A stretch of 7,972 nucleotides of DNA, from positions 1 through 7,972 of the forward strand of contig JABGUA010000156.1 of NCBI GenBank assembly GCA_018646825.1, read 5' to 3'. The notes beneath the pieces are model-generated. The model was not told where the DNA came from and did not search any database. It was given only the letters and a program-made list of their open reading frames with translations. The stretch comes from Piscirickettsiaceae bacterium (GTDB lineage: Bacteria > Pseudomonadota > Gammaproteobacteria > Nitrosococcales > Methylophagaceae). Numbering within the stretch: the stretch's first letter is position 1; each line of letters begins with the position of its first letter. Below are positions 1 through 5,474 of this stretch, piece after piece. Made by a program: the position numbers and the translations under genes.

Positions 1-282
1 AAGGCCAATGGCATTACCCCCGTTGGTGTTAAAAAATCGATTCGAAATAGTATTGATGATAAGCAAACAGAAGACAGAGAACAGCATCAATACATTACTA
101 AAGTGGCAGAAGAACAAGCGAAATATGCGGCTTTAACGCCGAAGCAATTAGCAAAACGACTTCAACAAATGGAAAAAGCGATGTATCGTCATGCTCAGAA
201 TTTAGAGTTTGAAGAAGCAGCAGCGATGCGTAATGAGATTCAGCATATTCGTTCTGTGGCCCTGGGCCCCGAGTCGGCTTAA
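1..282 (+). CDS. uvrB: UvrABC system protein B, C-terminal end (5' truncated by window)
   Basis: This is the last 93 codons of UvrB, the DNA-damage-verifying helicase subunit of UvrABC nucleotide excision repair in the cytoplasm. The frame is open from base 1 and ends at TAA 280-282. Visible are the segment after helicase motif VI (GITPVGVKKSIRNSI) and, at local residues about 46-84, the C-terminal UVR coiled-coil domain with its hallmark LEFEEAAAMRNEI. In the family this domain contacts the matching UVR domain of UvrC. The short tail after the UVR domain (SVALGPESA) is normal for the family. The helicase core lies outside the window. I see no convincing rho-independent terminator after the stop, so transcription could continue into the accessory patch downstream. 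The identification is secure. Confidence 0.96.
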   Translation, partial: KANGITPVGVKKSIRNSIDDKQTEDREQHQYITKVAEEQAKYAALTPKQLAKRLQQMEKAMYRHAQNLEFEEAAAMRNEIQHIRSVALGPESA

Positions 283-374
283 TAATCAATATCGAGTTTG
301 TTTTTATAGCTAAGGATGGCAAGAAGTGAAATTGAATATAGCGGGCCGGGAAGGGTCAACAAGGAAGTGATTCC

Positions 375-413
375 ATGAAAAAGACATCATTACTAGGGAT
401 AGATCGGTCATGA
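375..413 (+). CDS. 12-codon reading frame with good RBS, overlapping the next start (possible leader peptide or gene remnant)
   Basis: The ATG at 375 has a good Shine-Dalgarno match, AAGGAAG at 361-367, with 7 bases of spacing. The frame encodes MKKTSLLGIDRS and stops at TGA 411-413. That TGA overlaps the ATG at 410-412 of the following membrane-protein frame, the usual ATGA arrangement for translational coupling. It could be a genuine short coupling ORF, or the remnant of a longer upstream partner gene lost by deletion. Product and function are unknown to me. A second ATGA overlap at 375-378 joins it to a 20-codon frame beginning at 316, but that frame has no usable RBS spacing and is probably chance. 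Confidence 0.25.
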   Translation: MKKTSLLGIDRS

Positions 414-991
414 TTTTTTTAATGCCCATCTATTTCATTTTTGCCGTAGTGGTTCTATATAAATTGATGAAAAGCTATTAGGGTCAGCATAAGTGGCGGC
501 GGTTTTTATTATTGGCTTTCTTATTTTATTTGCCGGTAGGTTGGGATGTGATATTAGGTCGAGCCTATTTTCATTACCTATGTAAGACAGATGCAGGTAT
601 TCATATTTATGACACAGTAGAGTTAGGTGTCGAATATTGGAGTCTTTCCGGTAGCCCAAAATTTTACACGGGTAGAGGGAAATTTGATGAGGCATTTTTT
701 GAAACTAAATACGAATACCGTACAGTCGACAACTTCCCAGTTTTGGGTTCTTTCTTAAATATACGCAATAGGCTATTTCAAGTTTTTGATAATGATACTG
801 AAAGAGTATTGGGAGAAAAGAGTCATTATTATTATGGGGGGAAGAGGGTAATGAATACGTGGCAACCATTTTCTGGTGGTAAACGATTTAGTTGTCTATC
901 TAATAGCGACTTACCAAATAACTTGACTGTTGCTCGATATCCTGAAGATTATAGTAAATTCACTAGTCATATATTTCTAAATAAACAATGA
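410..991 (+). pseudogene. Small membrane-anchored protein gene interrupted by an in-frame TAG at 479-481
   Basis: From the ATG at 410 (a second in-frame ATG is at 422) the frame reads MIFLMPIYFIFAVVVLYKLM-KSY and then meets TAG at 479-481. The same frame continues without a stop to TGA 989-991, giving 193 residues if the TAG were a sense codon. The two sides fit one protein. The first half is a hydrophobic helix of about 19 residues; the second opens with GQHKWRR and another hydrophobic stretch (RFLLLAFLFYLPVGW). Together they form a two-helix hairpin with a basic, presumably cytoplasmic loop. The simplest reading is one base change to TAG, for example from CAG. A sequencing error, amber suppression or separate translation of the second part are alternatives. 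The start is ATGA-coupled to the 12-codon frame before it. I do not recognise a named family. Confidence 0.6.
512..991 (+). CDS. Hypothetical protein, larger downstream part of the interrupted membrane protein
   Basis: This is the intact stretch after the TAG at 479-481; the frame is open from 482. The first usable start is TTG 512, which has no convincing Shine-Dalgarno sequence, giving 159 aa. A hydrophobic N-terminal segment (about residues 1-16) leads into GWDVILGRAYFHYLC. A soluble, aromatic- and charge-rich region of about 130 residues follows, with KTDAGIHIYDTVELGVEYW near its start. The pattern of a membrane anchor followed by GRxYFxxLC and a TVEL-xxxYW segment resembles short uncharacterised anchored proteins I have seen in proteobacteria, but I cannot name the family or a function. 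If the helix predictions hold, most of the chain would face the periplasm. The region appears more AT-rich than uvrB and thrS beside it and ends in ATGA, overlapping an orphan start at 988. It may be translated weakly or not at all. Confidence 0.5.
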   Translation: MAFLFYLPVGWDVILGRAYFHYLCKTDAGIHIYDTVELGVEYWSLSGSPKFYTGRGKFDEAFFETKYEYRTVDNFPVLGSFLNIRNRLFQVFDNDTERVLGEKSHYYYGGKRVMNTWQPFSGGKRFSCLSNSDLPNNLTVARYPEDYSKFTSHIFLNKQ

Positions 992-1066
992 GCAAAAATA
1001 GAAGGAAAAAAGGACAGATTATTTTAGCCAAATTGTTTGTGAAGACAGCGGATTATTATCAAATCC

Positions 1067-1094
1067 TTGCGTTAAATAACCAGCTCTGTATAAT
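1067..1094 (+). promoter_or_regulatory. Sigma-70-type promoter of tRNA-Val
   Basis: A perfect -10 hexamer TATAAT (1089-1094) stands 16 bases after a -35-like TTGCGT (1067-1072; 4 of 6 to consensus). Transcription would start near 1100-1102, about 10 bases before the mature tRNA end at 1111, a usual distance for a short 5' leader. No terminator is visible between this promoter and the accessory gene upstream. The promoter may also feed thrS by readthrough of the terminator at 1196-1229, because I see no good independent thrS promoter. Confidence 0.7.
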
Positions 1095-1110
1095 TCCATC
1101 GCTTAACGGC

Positions 1111-1187
1111 AGGCGCGTAGCTCAGTTGGTTAGAGCACTACCTTGACATGGTAGGGGTCGGTGGTTCGAATCCACTCGTGCCTACCA
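1111..1187 (+). tRNA. tRNA-Val (anticodon GAC)
   Basis: A full cloverleaf is visible. The acceptor stem AGGCGCG pairs with CGTGCCT (one G-U), the D stem is GCTC/GAGC, and the anticodon stem is CTACC/GGTAG around loop TTGACAT. The anticodon GAC is at 1145-1147. The T arm is GGTGG-TTCGAAT-CCACT. The 3' CCA is encoded (1185-1187), as usual in gammaproteobacteria. The arrangement closely follows E. coli tRNA-Val(GAC), which reads GUC and GUU. It has its own promoter upstream and a terminator 8 bases downstream. Confidence 0.97.
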
Positions 1188-1195
1188 ATATATAG

Positions 1196-1229
1196 AAAGC
1201 ACTCATTATTCTAGTAATGGTGCTTTTTT
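1196..1229 (+). terminator. Rho-independent terminator after tRNA-Val
   Basis: AAAGCAC (1196-1202) pairs with GTGCTTT. After one bulged T, CATTA pairs with TAATG around a six-base loop, and the hairpin runs into six T residues ending at 1229. The position fits termination of the tRNA-Val transcript. Because thrS begins only 47 bases further on without an obvious promoter, this terminator may be leaky and let the tRNA promoter supply the thrS operon. Confidence 0.8.
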
Positions 1230-1262
1230 GGTTTTTAAGGCCCTTTGTATCGGCCACAACCA
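1229..1262 (+). promoter_or_regulatory. Putative ThrRS operator hairpin mimicking a tRNA-Thr(UGU) anticodon arm
   Basis: In the thrS leader an outer helix TGGTT/AACCA (1229-1233 with 1258-1262) and an inner helix GGCC/GGCC (1239-1242 with 1252-1255) enclose the loop CTTTGTATC (1243-1251). Centred in the loop is UUUGUAU: U33-like U, then UGU (1246-1248), then A, matching the layout of the tRNA-Thr(UGU) anticodon loop. The central G is 29 bases before the thrS ATG. In E. coli, ThrRS represses its own translation by binding leader hairpins, one of which mimics the tRNA-Thr anticodon arm close to the ribosome site. That this hairpin does the same is inference. The inner stem is only 4 bp with a C-C mismatch at the loop. 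Confidence 0.35.
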
Positions 1263-1275
1263 GAGAGAATTTCAC

Positions 1276-3201
1276 ATGATTTCTGTAACACTCCCTGATG
1301 GCAATCAACGCCAGTTTGATCACCCTGTTTCTATTCACGATGTTGCCTTTGATATTGGTGCTGGCTTAGCCCGTGCTGCGTTGGCTGGTAAAGTCAATGG
1401 TGAGTTGGTTGATACCAATTATTTGATCGAACAAGATGCTGATATTGCGATTATCACTGAGCGTGATGAAGAAGGCTTGGATATTATCCGTCATTCAACA
1501 TCGCATTTGATGGCGCAAGCTGTGAAGCAATTGTTTCCTGAAGCGCAAGTCACAATCGGTCCTGTTATCGAAGATGGGTTCTATTATGACTTTGCTTATG
1601 CACCTGGTTTTACCCCAGAAGATTTAACCAAAATCGAAAAACGGATGGCTGAATTAGTGAAACAGGATATTCCTGTTGTTCGCGAAGAGATTTCTCGTGA
1701 AGCTGGTATTGAAAAATTCCGTGCCATGGGTGAAGCCTATAAGGCGGAAATCCTAGAAGACATCCCAAAAGGTGAAACCTTATCCTTATATGGTCAGGGT
1801 GACTTTATTGATTTGTGTCGTGGACCCCATGTCCCTAGTACCGGTAAGTTAAAAGCCTTTAAGTTGATGAAGCTAGCAGGCGCCTATTGGCGTGGTAATT
1901 CTGATAATGAGATGCTGCAACGTGTTTATGGCACTGCATGGTCCGATAAGAAAGCATTAAGGCAATATATCGATCGCTTAGAAGAAGCGGAAAAACGTGA
2001 TCACCGTAAGATTGGTAAAACTTTAGATTTGTTCCATTTGCAAGAAGAAGCCTCTGGCATGATCTTTTGGCATGACAATGGCTGGCGGATTTATCGTGAA
2101 GTTGAAAACTATATTCGCGATGTTTTACAAAACAATGGCTATCAAGAAGTCAGAACACCACAAGTTGTGGATCGGACTTTATGGGAAAAATCAGGTCACT
2201 GGGATAAATTTGGTGACATGATTTTTAGTACCCATTCTGAAAACCGTGATTACGCAGTGAAACCAATGAATTGCCCATGTCATGTGCAGATCTTTAATCA
2301 AGGTCAGAAGAGTTACCGTGACTTGCCTTTACGCATGGCAGAGTTTGGTTCATGCCACCGTAATGAGCCTTCAGGTACCTTGCATGGTTTGATGCGTTTA
2401 CGCGGTTTCACCCAAGATGATGCGCATATCTTCTGTACTGAAGACCAAATTCAAGATGAAGTCTCGACTTTTATGGATTTATTGCAAGACGTCTATGCTG
2501 ATTTTGGCTTTAATGACATTATCGTGAAGTTATCGACTCGCCCTGAAAACAGAGTGGGGAGTGATGAGGTTTGGGATAAGGCGGAGCATGCACTTGAACA
2601 AGCACTCAATAACAAAGGTTTAGAGTGGGATCTTCAACCGGGTGAAGGGGCTTTCTATGGCCCTAAGATTGAATTCTCACTTAAGGATTGTCTAGGCCGA
2701 GTGTGGCAGTGCGGTACGATTCAGGTCGATTTCTCGATGCCGGATCGTTTGGATGCGAAGTATGTTGCCGATGATGGCAGCAAACAAGTCCCTGTGATGT
2801 TACACCGTGCCATCTTAGGATCACTTGAGCGTTTCATTGGTATTTTGATTGAAGAATATGCGGGCGCTTTTCCAACTTGGCTGGCTCCACGTCAAGTTGT
2901 GGTGATGGGAATTAGTGAACATCAAGCCGAATATGCCAAGAAAATTACAAAAGAATTGAAAAATAAAGGGTTTAGAGCCGATATAGACTTGAGAAATGAG
3001 AAGATAGGCTTTAAAATACGCGAGCACACATTGCGCCGGGTTCCTTATCTCTTAGTAGTCGGGGATCGTGAAGCGCAGGACAACGCCGTGGCAGTACGTA
3101 CTCGCAAGGGTGAAGATTTAGGTGTCATGACACTTGATGAATTCGCGCAAACCTTACAAAAAGACGTTGCTGGTCGCGGTCGAATTATTTTAGAGGATTA
3201 A
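1276..3201 (+). CDS. thrS: Threonine--tRNA ligase (ThrRS)
   Basis: The 641-aa class II synthetase charges tRNA-Thr with threonine and edits mischarged Ser-tRNA-Thr; E. coli ThrRS has 642 aa. The TGS domain is at about 1-61. The editing domain has H73-x3-H77 (HSTSHL) plus C181 and H185 (CRGPH). The catalytic core holds the three zinc ligands C333 (in MNCPCH), H384 (in QDDAHIFC) and H510 (in MLHRAILGS), and motif 2 (SCHRNEPSG). The anticodon-binding domain starts at about 535. All key residues are present. ATG 1276 matches the family N-terminus MISVTLPDG and has a purine-rich RBS (GAGAGAA, 1263-1269). An upstream TTG at 1228 would add 16 unrelated residues and overlap the terminator. Within the anticodon domain, three ATA codons cluster at 2983-3018 in a noticeably AT-rich stretch. 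Its stop TAA (3199-3201) lies in the infC initiation region, so infC is tightly coupled. Confidence 0.98.
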   Translation: MISVTLPDGNQRQFDHPVSIHDVAFDIGAGLARAALAGKVNGELVDTNYLIEQDADIAIITERDEEGLDIIRHSTSHLMAQAVKQLFPEAQVTIGPVIEDGFYYDFAYAPGFTPEDLTKIEKRMAELVKQDIPVVREEISREAGIEKFRAMGEAYKAEILEDIPKGETLSLYGQGDFIDLCRGPHVPSTGKLKAFKLMKLAGAYWRGNSDNEMLQRVYGTAWSDKKALRQYIDRLEEAEKRDHRKIGKTLDLFHLQEEASGMIFWHDNGWRIYREVENYIRDVLQNNGYQEVRTPQVVDRTLWEKSGHWDKFGDMIFSTHSENRDYAVKPMNCPCHVQIFNQGQKSYRDLPLRMAEFGSCHRNEPSGTLHGLMRLRGFTQDDAHIFCTEDQIQDEVSTFMDLLQDVYADFGFNDIIVKLSTRPENRVGSDEVWDKAEHALEQALNNKGLEWDLQPGEGAFYGPKIEFSLKDCLGRVWQCGTIQVDFSMPDRLDAKYVADDGSKQVPVMLHRAILGSLERFIGILIEEYAGAFPTWLAPRQVVVMGISEHQAEYAKKITKELKNKGFRADIDLRNEKIGFKIREHTLRRVPYLLVVGDREAQDNAVAVRTRKGEDLGVMTLDEFAQTLQKDVAGRGRIILED

Positions 3202-3208
3202 AAAGATC
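3192..3208 (+). promoter_or_regulatory. infC translation initiation region with non-AUG start
   Basis: The infC frame is closed by TAG at 3191-3193 and has no ATG, GTG or TTG before 3341, deep inside the conserved N domain. Possible starts are therefore ATT 3197, ATC 3206 or, less likely, CTG 3227. The only Shine-Dalgarno match is AGAGG (3192-3196), the same core that precedes ihfA at 7877-7881. It abuts ATT with no spacing but sits 9 bases before ATC, so ATC is favoured. Rare start codons on infC are known (AUU in E. coli, AUC in Myxococcus). In E. coli the start lets IF3 repress its own synthesis by rejecting non-canonical initiation. Confidence 0.75.
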
Positions 3209-3721
3209 GCTACTGATGAAAAACGGCTGAATGGAGAAATCACAGCCAGAGAAGTACGTCTAACCGGCGCTGATGGTGAACAAGTAGGTATTGTTCCGTT
3301 AGCAAAGGCCATCGAGCTTGCAGAAGAAGCAGATTTAGATTTGGTGGAGATATCTGCACAGGCATCGCCACCGGTGTGCCGTATTATGGATTACGGCAAG
3401 TATGTGTTTGAAGCTAATAAGCAAAAGCAAATTGCTAAGAAAAAGCAGAAACAGATACAAGTAAAGGAAGTTAAATTTAGACCAGGGACAGAAGAAGGGG
3501 ATTATCGGGTAAAACTACGCAACCTGACACGTTTCCTTGAAGAGGGGAATAAAACCAAAGTCAGTCTTCGTTTTCGTGGACGCGAAATGGCACATCAAGA
3601 CCTTGGATTGAAGTTACTCGTAAGAGTAGCCGAAGATCTAAAGGAATTGTCAGTCATTGAGCAACATCCTAAGAAAGAAGGACGACAAATGATTATGGTT
3701 TTAGCGCCCAGTAAAAAATAA
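3206..3721 (+). CDS. infC: Translation initiation factor IF-3
   Basis: IF3 binds the 30S subunit, prevents premature 50S joining and proofreads the start codon and initiator tRNA. Starting at ATC 3206 it has 171 aa (174 from ATT 3197), against 180 in E. coli. The N domain runs from NGEITAREVRLTG through PPVCRIMDYGKYVFE. A lysine/glutamine-rich linker follows (KQKQIAKKKQKQIQ). The C domain contains VKEVKFRPGTEEGDY, RFRGREMAHQ (from about residue 122) and ends in GRQMIMVLAPSKK. Coding sequence clearly continues upstream of TTG 3341, so a gene call beginning there would lose the first 45 residues of the N domain. The start overlaps the end of thrS. rpmI starts 33 bases downstream, as in the conserved infC-rpmI-rplT operon. 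Autoregulation through the non-AUG start is likely by analogy with E. coli. Confidence 0.95.
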   Translation: MATDEKRLNGEITAREVRLTGADGEQVGIVPLAKAIELAEEADLDLVEISAQASPPVCRIMDYGKYVFEANKQKQIAKKKQKQIQVKEVKFRPGTEEGDYRVKLRNLTRFLEEGNKTKVSLRFRGREMAHQDLGLKLLVRVAEDLKELSVIEQHPKKEGRQMIMVLAPSKK

Positions 3722-3754
3722 CATTAATTGAAAACAACGAATGCGGAGTTCGAA

Positions 3755-3952
3755 ATGCCAAAATTAAAAACACATAGAGGTGCTGCTAAGCGCTTTAAAT
3801 TGACCGGTAGTGGTAAATTTAAGCGTTCACAAGCGTTCACTAGTCATATCCTTACCAAGAAAAGCACTAAGCGGAAACGCCAATTGCGTTCAATATTGAT
3901 GGTTTGTAAAGCCGATCATATGTCTGTCCGTAAAATGTTGCCTAATCTATAA
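3755..3952 (+). CDS. rpmI: 50S ribosomal protein L35 (bL35)
   Basis: The 65-aa basic protein of the large ribosomal subunit starts MPKLKTHRGAAKRFKLTGSG and contains the signature HILTKKSTKRKRQLR. It has the same length as E. coli L35, with a lower-similarity C-terminus ending RKMLPNL. ATG 3755 is chosen over an in-frame TTG at 3728 because the family begins MPK and a GGAG (3745-3748) precedes it by 6 bases. It lies between infC (33-base gap) and rplT (16-base gap). In E. coli these genes are repressed by L20 binding upstream of rpmI. The gap here is too short for me to see an L20 pseudoknot, although target sequence could extend into infC. A perfect tandem 10-base repeat (3821-3840) occurs inside the gene without disturbing the alignment. 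Confidence 0.97.
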   Translation: MPKLKTHRGAAKRFKLTGSGKFKRSQAFTSHILTKKSTKRKRQLRSILMVCKADHMSVRKMLPNL

Positions 3953-3968
3953 TTTAAGGAATTAAACC

Positions 3969-4328
3969 ATGCCTAGAGTAAAACGCGGCGTAACAGCACA
4001 TGCGCGCCATAAAAAAGTTATCAAACAAGCTAAGGGTTATAGCGGTCGTCGTAAAAACGTCTATCGCGTAGCAGTTCAAGCTGTCACAAAAGCAGGTCAA
4101 TACGCTTATCGTGATCGTCGTCAGAAAAAACGTGTATTCCGTTCTTTATGGATTGCCCGTATCAATGCTGGTGCACGTGAATGTGGACTGTCATACAGTA
4201 AATTGATTGATGGCTTGAAAAAAGCAGCGATTGAAATCGATCGTAAATTGCTGGCTGATCTTGCTATGAATGACATGGCAGCCTTTACAGCTGTTGCTGA
4301 AAAAGCGAAGGCTGCATTAGCAGACTAA
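3969..4328 (+). CDS. rplT: 50S ribosomal protein L20 (bL20)
   Basis: The 119-aa L20 binds 23S rRNA early in 50S assembly; E. coli L20 is 118 aa. The N-terminus MPRVKRGVTAHARHKKVIKQ and the basic extension YSGRRKNVYRVAVQAV are typical, as is the globular C-terminal domain (RSLWIARINAGARECGLSYS). ATG 3969 has a strong RBS, TAAGGA (3955-3960), 8 bases upstream. It is the last gene of the thrS-infC-rpmI-rplT block and is followed by two hairpins. In other bacteria L20 represses its own operon; an operator is not evident here. Confidence 0.98.
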   Translation: MPRVKRGVTAHARHKKVIKQAKGYSGRRKNVYRVAVQAVTKAGQYAYRDRRQKKRVFRSLWIARINAGARECGLSYSKLIDGLKKAAIEIDRKLLADLAMNDMAAFTAVAEKAKAALAD

Positions 4329-4330
4329 TA

Positions 4331-4353
4331 TTATTGTTCGCGTAGAACAATAA
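4331..4353 (+). other. Nine-bp stem-loop immediately after rplT
   Basis: TTATTGTTC (4331-4339) and GAACAATAA (4345-4353) form a perfect 9-bp hairpin with loop GCGTA, starting two bases after the rplT stop. It has no T-run of its own and sits 15 bases before the terminator hairpin. It may protect the 3' end of the upstream mRNA from exonucleases or act with the terminator. The function is inferred only from its position. Confidence 0.55.
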
Positions 4354-4368
4354 ATCAGTTTTGTTAAA

Positions 4369-4397
4369 AGAAAGGGGCCGTTGACGGCCCCTTTTTA
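4369..4397 (+). terminator. Strong rho-independent terminator between rplT and pheS
   Basis: AAAGGGGCCG (4371-4380) pairs perfectly with CGGCCCCTTT (4385-4394) around the tetraloop TTGA. One wobble and one A-T pair can extend the stem outward, and five T residues (4392-4396) follow the GC-rich part. It probably ends the thrS-infC-rpmI-rplT transcript. In E. coli the same position holds the pheST attenuator with a Phe-rich leader peptide (pheM). Here no leader peptide with Phe codons is visible between 4329 and 4370, so it looks like a plain or partly read-through terminator. Confidence 0.85.
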
Positions 4398-4421
4398 TTT
4401 CTGAAGAATATGGGTGAGATT

Positions 4422-5459
4422 ATGGCTGAGCTGGATGATAAGTTAGAAGCCTTGAACGAGATAGCTGCACAAGCTAGAACAGCGATTGATGCGTCTGAAG
4501 AGAAGTCGCAATTAGAAGCCGTTCGAATTGAATATCTTGGTAAGAAAGGCAAAATCACGGCTTATTTAAAAGAGCTGGGTGACGTCAGTGTTGAACAACG
4601 TCCCGTGATCGGTAAGTCTGTCAACCTGGCTAAGCAAGAAGTAGTTGGTCTGATTGATGTCCGTTTTAAAGCATTGGCTGAGGCAGCAATGAATGCGGCT
4701 TTAGAAGCTGAGAAAATCGATGTTAGCTTACCTGGTCGTGGTGAAGAAACAGGTGGTTTACATCCTGTCACGCGCACTTTGCAACGTATTGAACAGTATT
4801 TCCAGCACATCGGTTTCCAAGTCGCTGAAGGCCCAGAAGTGGAAGACAGTACCCACAATTTCACGGCATTGAATATTCCAGAACATCATCCAGCACGTGC
4901 TATGCACGATACATTTTATTTTAATGCTGAGACTTTGTTAAGAACACATACCTCACCGGTTCAAGTCCGTGTGATGGAAGAACAAGCACCACCATTGCGT
5001 GTCATTGCTCCGGGCCGTGTCTATCGTTGTGATTCAGATTTAACGCATACGCCCATGTTCCACCAAGTTGAAGGATTGATGGTTGATGAGCATGTCAGTT
5101 TTACTGATTTAAAAGGTATTTTGGCTGACTTCTTAAAAGCCTTTTTCGAAAAAGATTTAAACGTCCGTTTTAGACCGTCTTACTTTCCTTTCACTGAACC
5201 TTCAGCAGAAGCCGATATTGAGTGCGTGATGTGCGATGGTAAAGGTTGTCGTGTCTGTAGTCATACTGGTTGGCTGGAAGTACTCGGCTGTGGCATGGTA
5301 CATCCCGAAGTGTTTAAACACGTGGGTATAGACAGCGAGAAGTATCTTGGCCTTGCCTTTGGTATGGGCGTAGAGCGCTTGGCGATGTTACGTTATGGCG
5401 TCAATGATTTACGTCTTTTCTTTGAGAATGACCTGCGTTTTTTACGTCAGTTTAATTAG
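4422..5459 (+). CDS. pheS: Phenylalanine--tRNA ligase alpha subunit
   Basis: This is the catalytic alpha subunit of the (alpha-beta)2 class II PheRS; it activates phenylalanine and charges tRNA-Phe together with PheT. From ATG 4422 it has 345 aa (E. coli 327). An N-terminal coiled-coil tRNA-binding region (about 1-95) precedes the core: HPVTRTLQRIEQYF (motif 1 area), RVYRCDSDLTHTPMFHQVEG (motif 2, from R199) and FGMGVERLAMLRYG (motif 3, from F313). LAFGMG carries the alanine that shapes the Phe pocket. A C-x2-C-x4-C-x2-C cluster (C268, C271, C276, C279) precedes GWLEVLGCGMVHP; E. coli lacks it but other bacterial PheS proteins have it. ATG 4422 is preceded by GGTGAG (4413-4418). The in-frame ATG 4410 (4 residues longer) is the alternative. 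It follows a terminator, and no clear promoter is visible. pheT starts 15 bases after its stop. Confidence 0.97.
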   Translation: MAELDDKLEALNEIAAQARTAIDASEEKSQLEAVRIEYLGKKGKITAYLKELGDVSVEQRPVIGKSVNLAKQEVVGLIDVRFKALAEAAMNAALEAEKIDVSLPGRGEETGGLHPVTRTLQRIEQYFQHIGFQVAEGPEVEDSTHNFTALNIPEHHPARAMHDTFYFNAETLLRTHTSPVQVRVMEEQAPPLRVIAPGRVYRCDSDLTHTPMFHQVEGLMVDEHVSFTDLKGILADFLKAFFEKDLNVRFRPSYFPFTEPSAEADIECVMCDGKGCRVCSHTGWLEVLGCGMVHPEVFKHVGIDSEKYLGLAFGMGVERLAMLRYGVNDLRLFFENDLRFLRQFN

Positions 5460-5474
5460 GCTTGGGATATCACG

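Noticed and set aside
260..282. GC-rich palindromic stretch at the end of uvrB (around GGGCCC) as a terminator
   Set aside because: The palindrome is short, lies inside the coding sequence and is not followed by a T-run. No stable hairpin with a tail can be drawn.
316..378. 20-codon frame MARSEIEYSGPGRVNKEVIP ending in an ATGA overlap with the ATG at 375
   Set aside because: The only purine-rich sequence (TAAGG, 311-315) abuts the ATG with no spacing, and the product resembles nothing I know. It is too short to support.
435..695. Reverse-strand 86-codon frame opposite the interrupted membrane gene
   Set aside because: No RBS or recognisable motif is visible, and it lies opposite a coherent + strand reading with transmembrane pattern. 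It is treated as a shadow frame.
1228..1275. TTG 1228 as an upstream start adding 16 residues to ThrRS
   Set aside because: It lies in the T-run of the tRNA terminator, has no Shine-Dalgarno sequence, and the extra residues do not belong to the family, whose proteins start at the TGS domain as from ATG 1276.
3821..3840. Perfect tandem 10-base repeat AAGCGTTCAC inside rpmI
   Set aside because: The 10-base unit would shift the frame if recently duplicated, yet L35 aligns across it at normal length and the two copies are read in different frames (KRSQAFT). It is most likely coincidence in lysine/arginine-rich coding sequence.
4381..4409. TTGACG (4381-4386) with AAGAAT (4404-4409) at 17-base spacing as a pheS promoter
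   Set aside because: The -35 lies inside the terminator hairpin loop and stem, and transcription would start near 4416, within the pheS ribosome binding site. The hexamer match alone is not enough.
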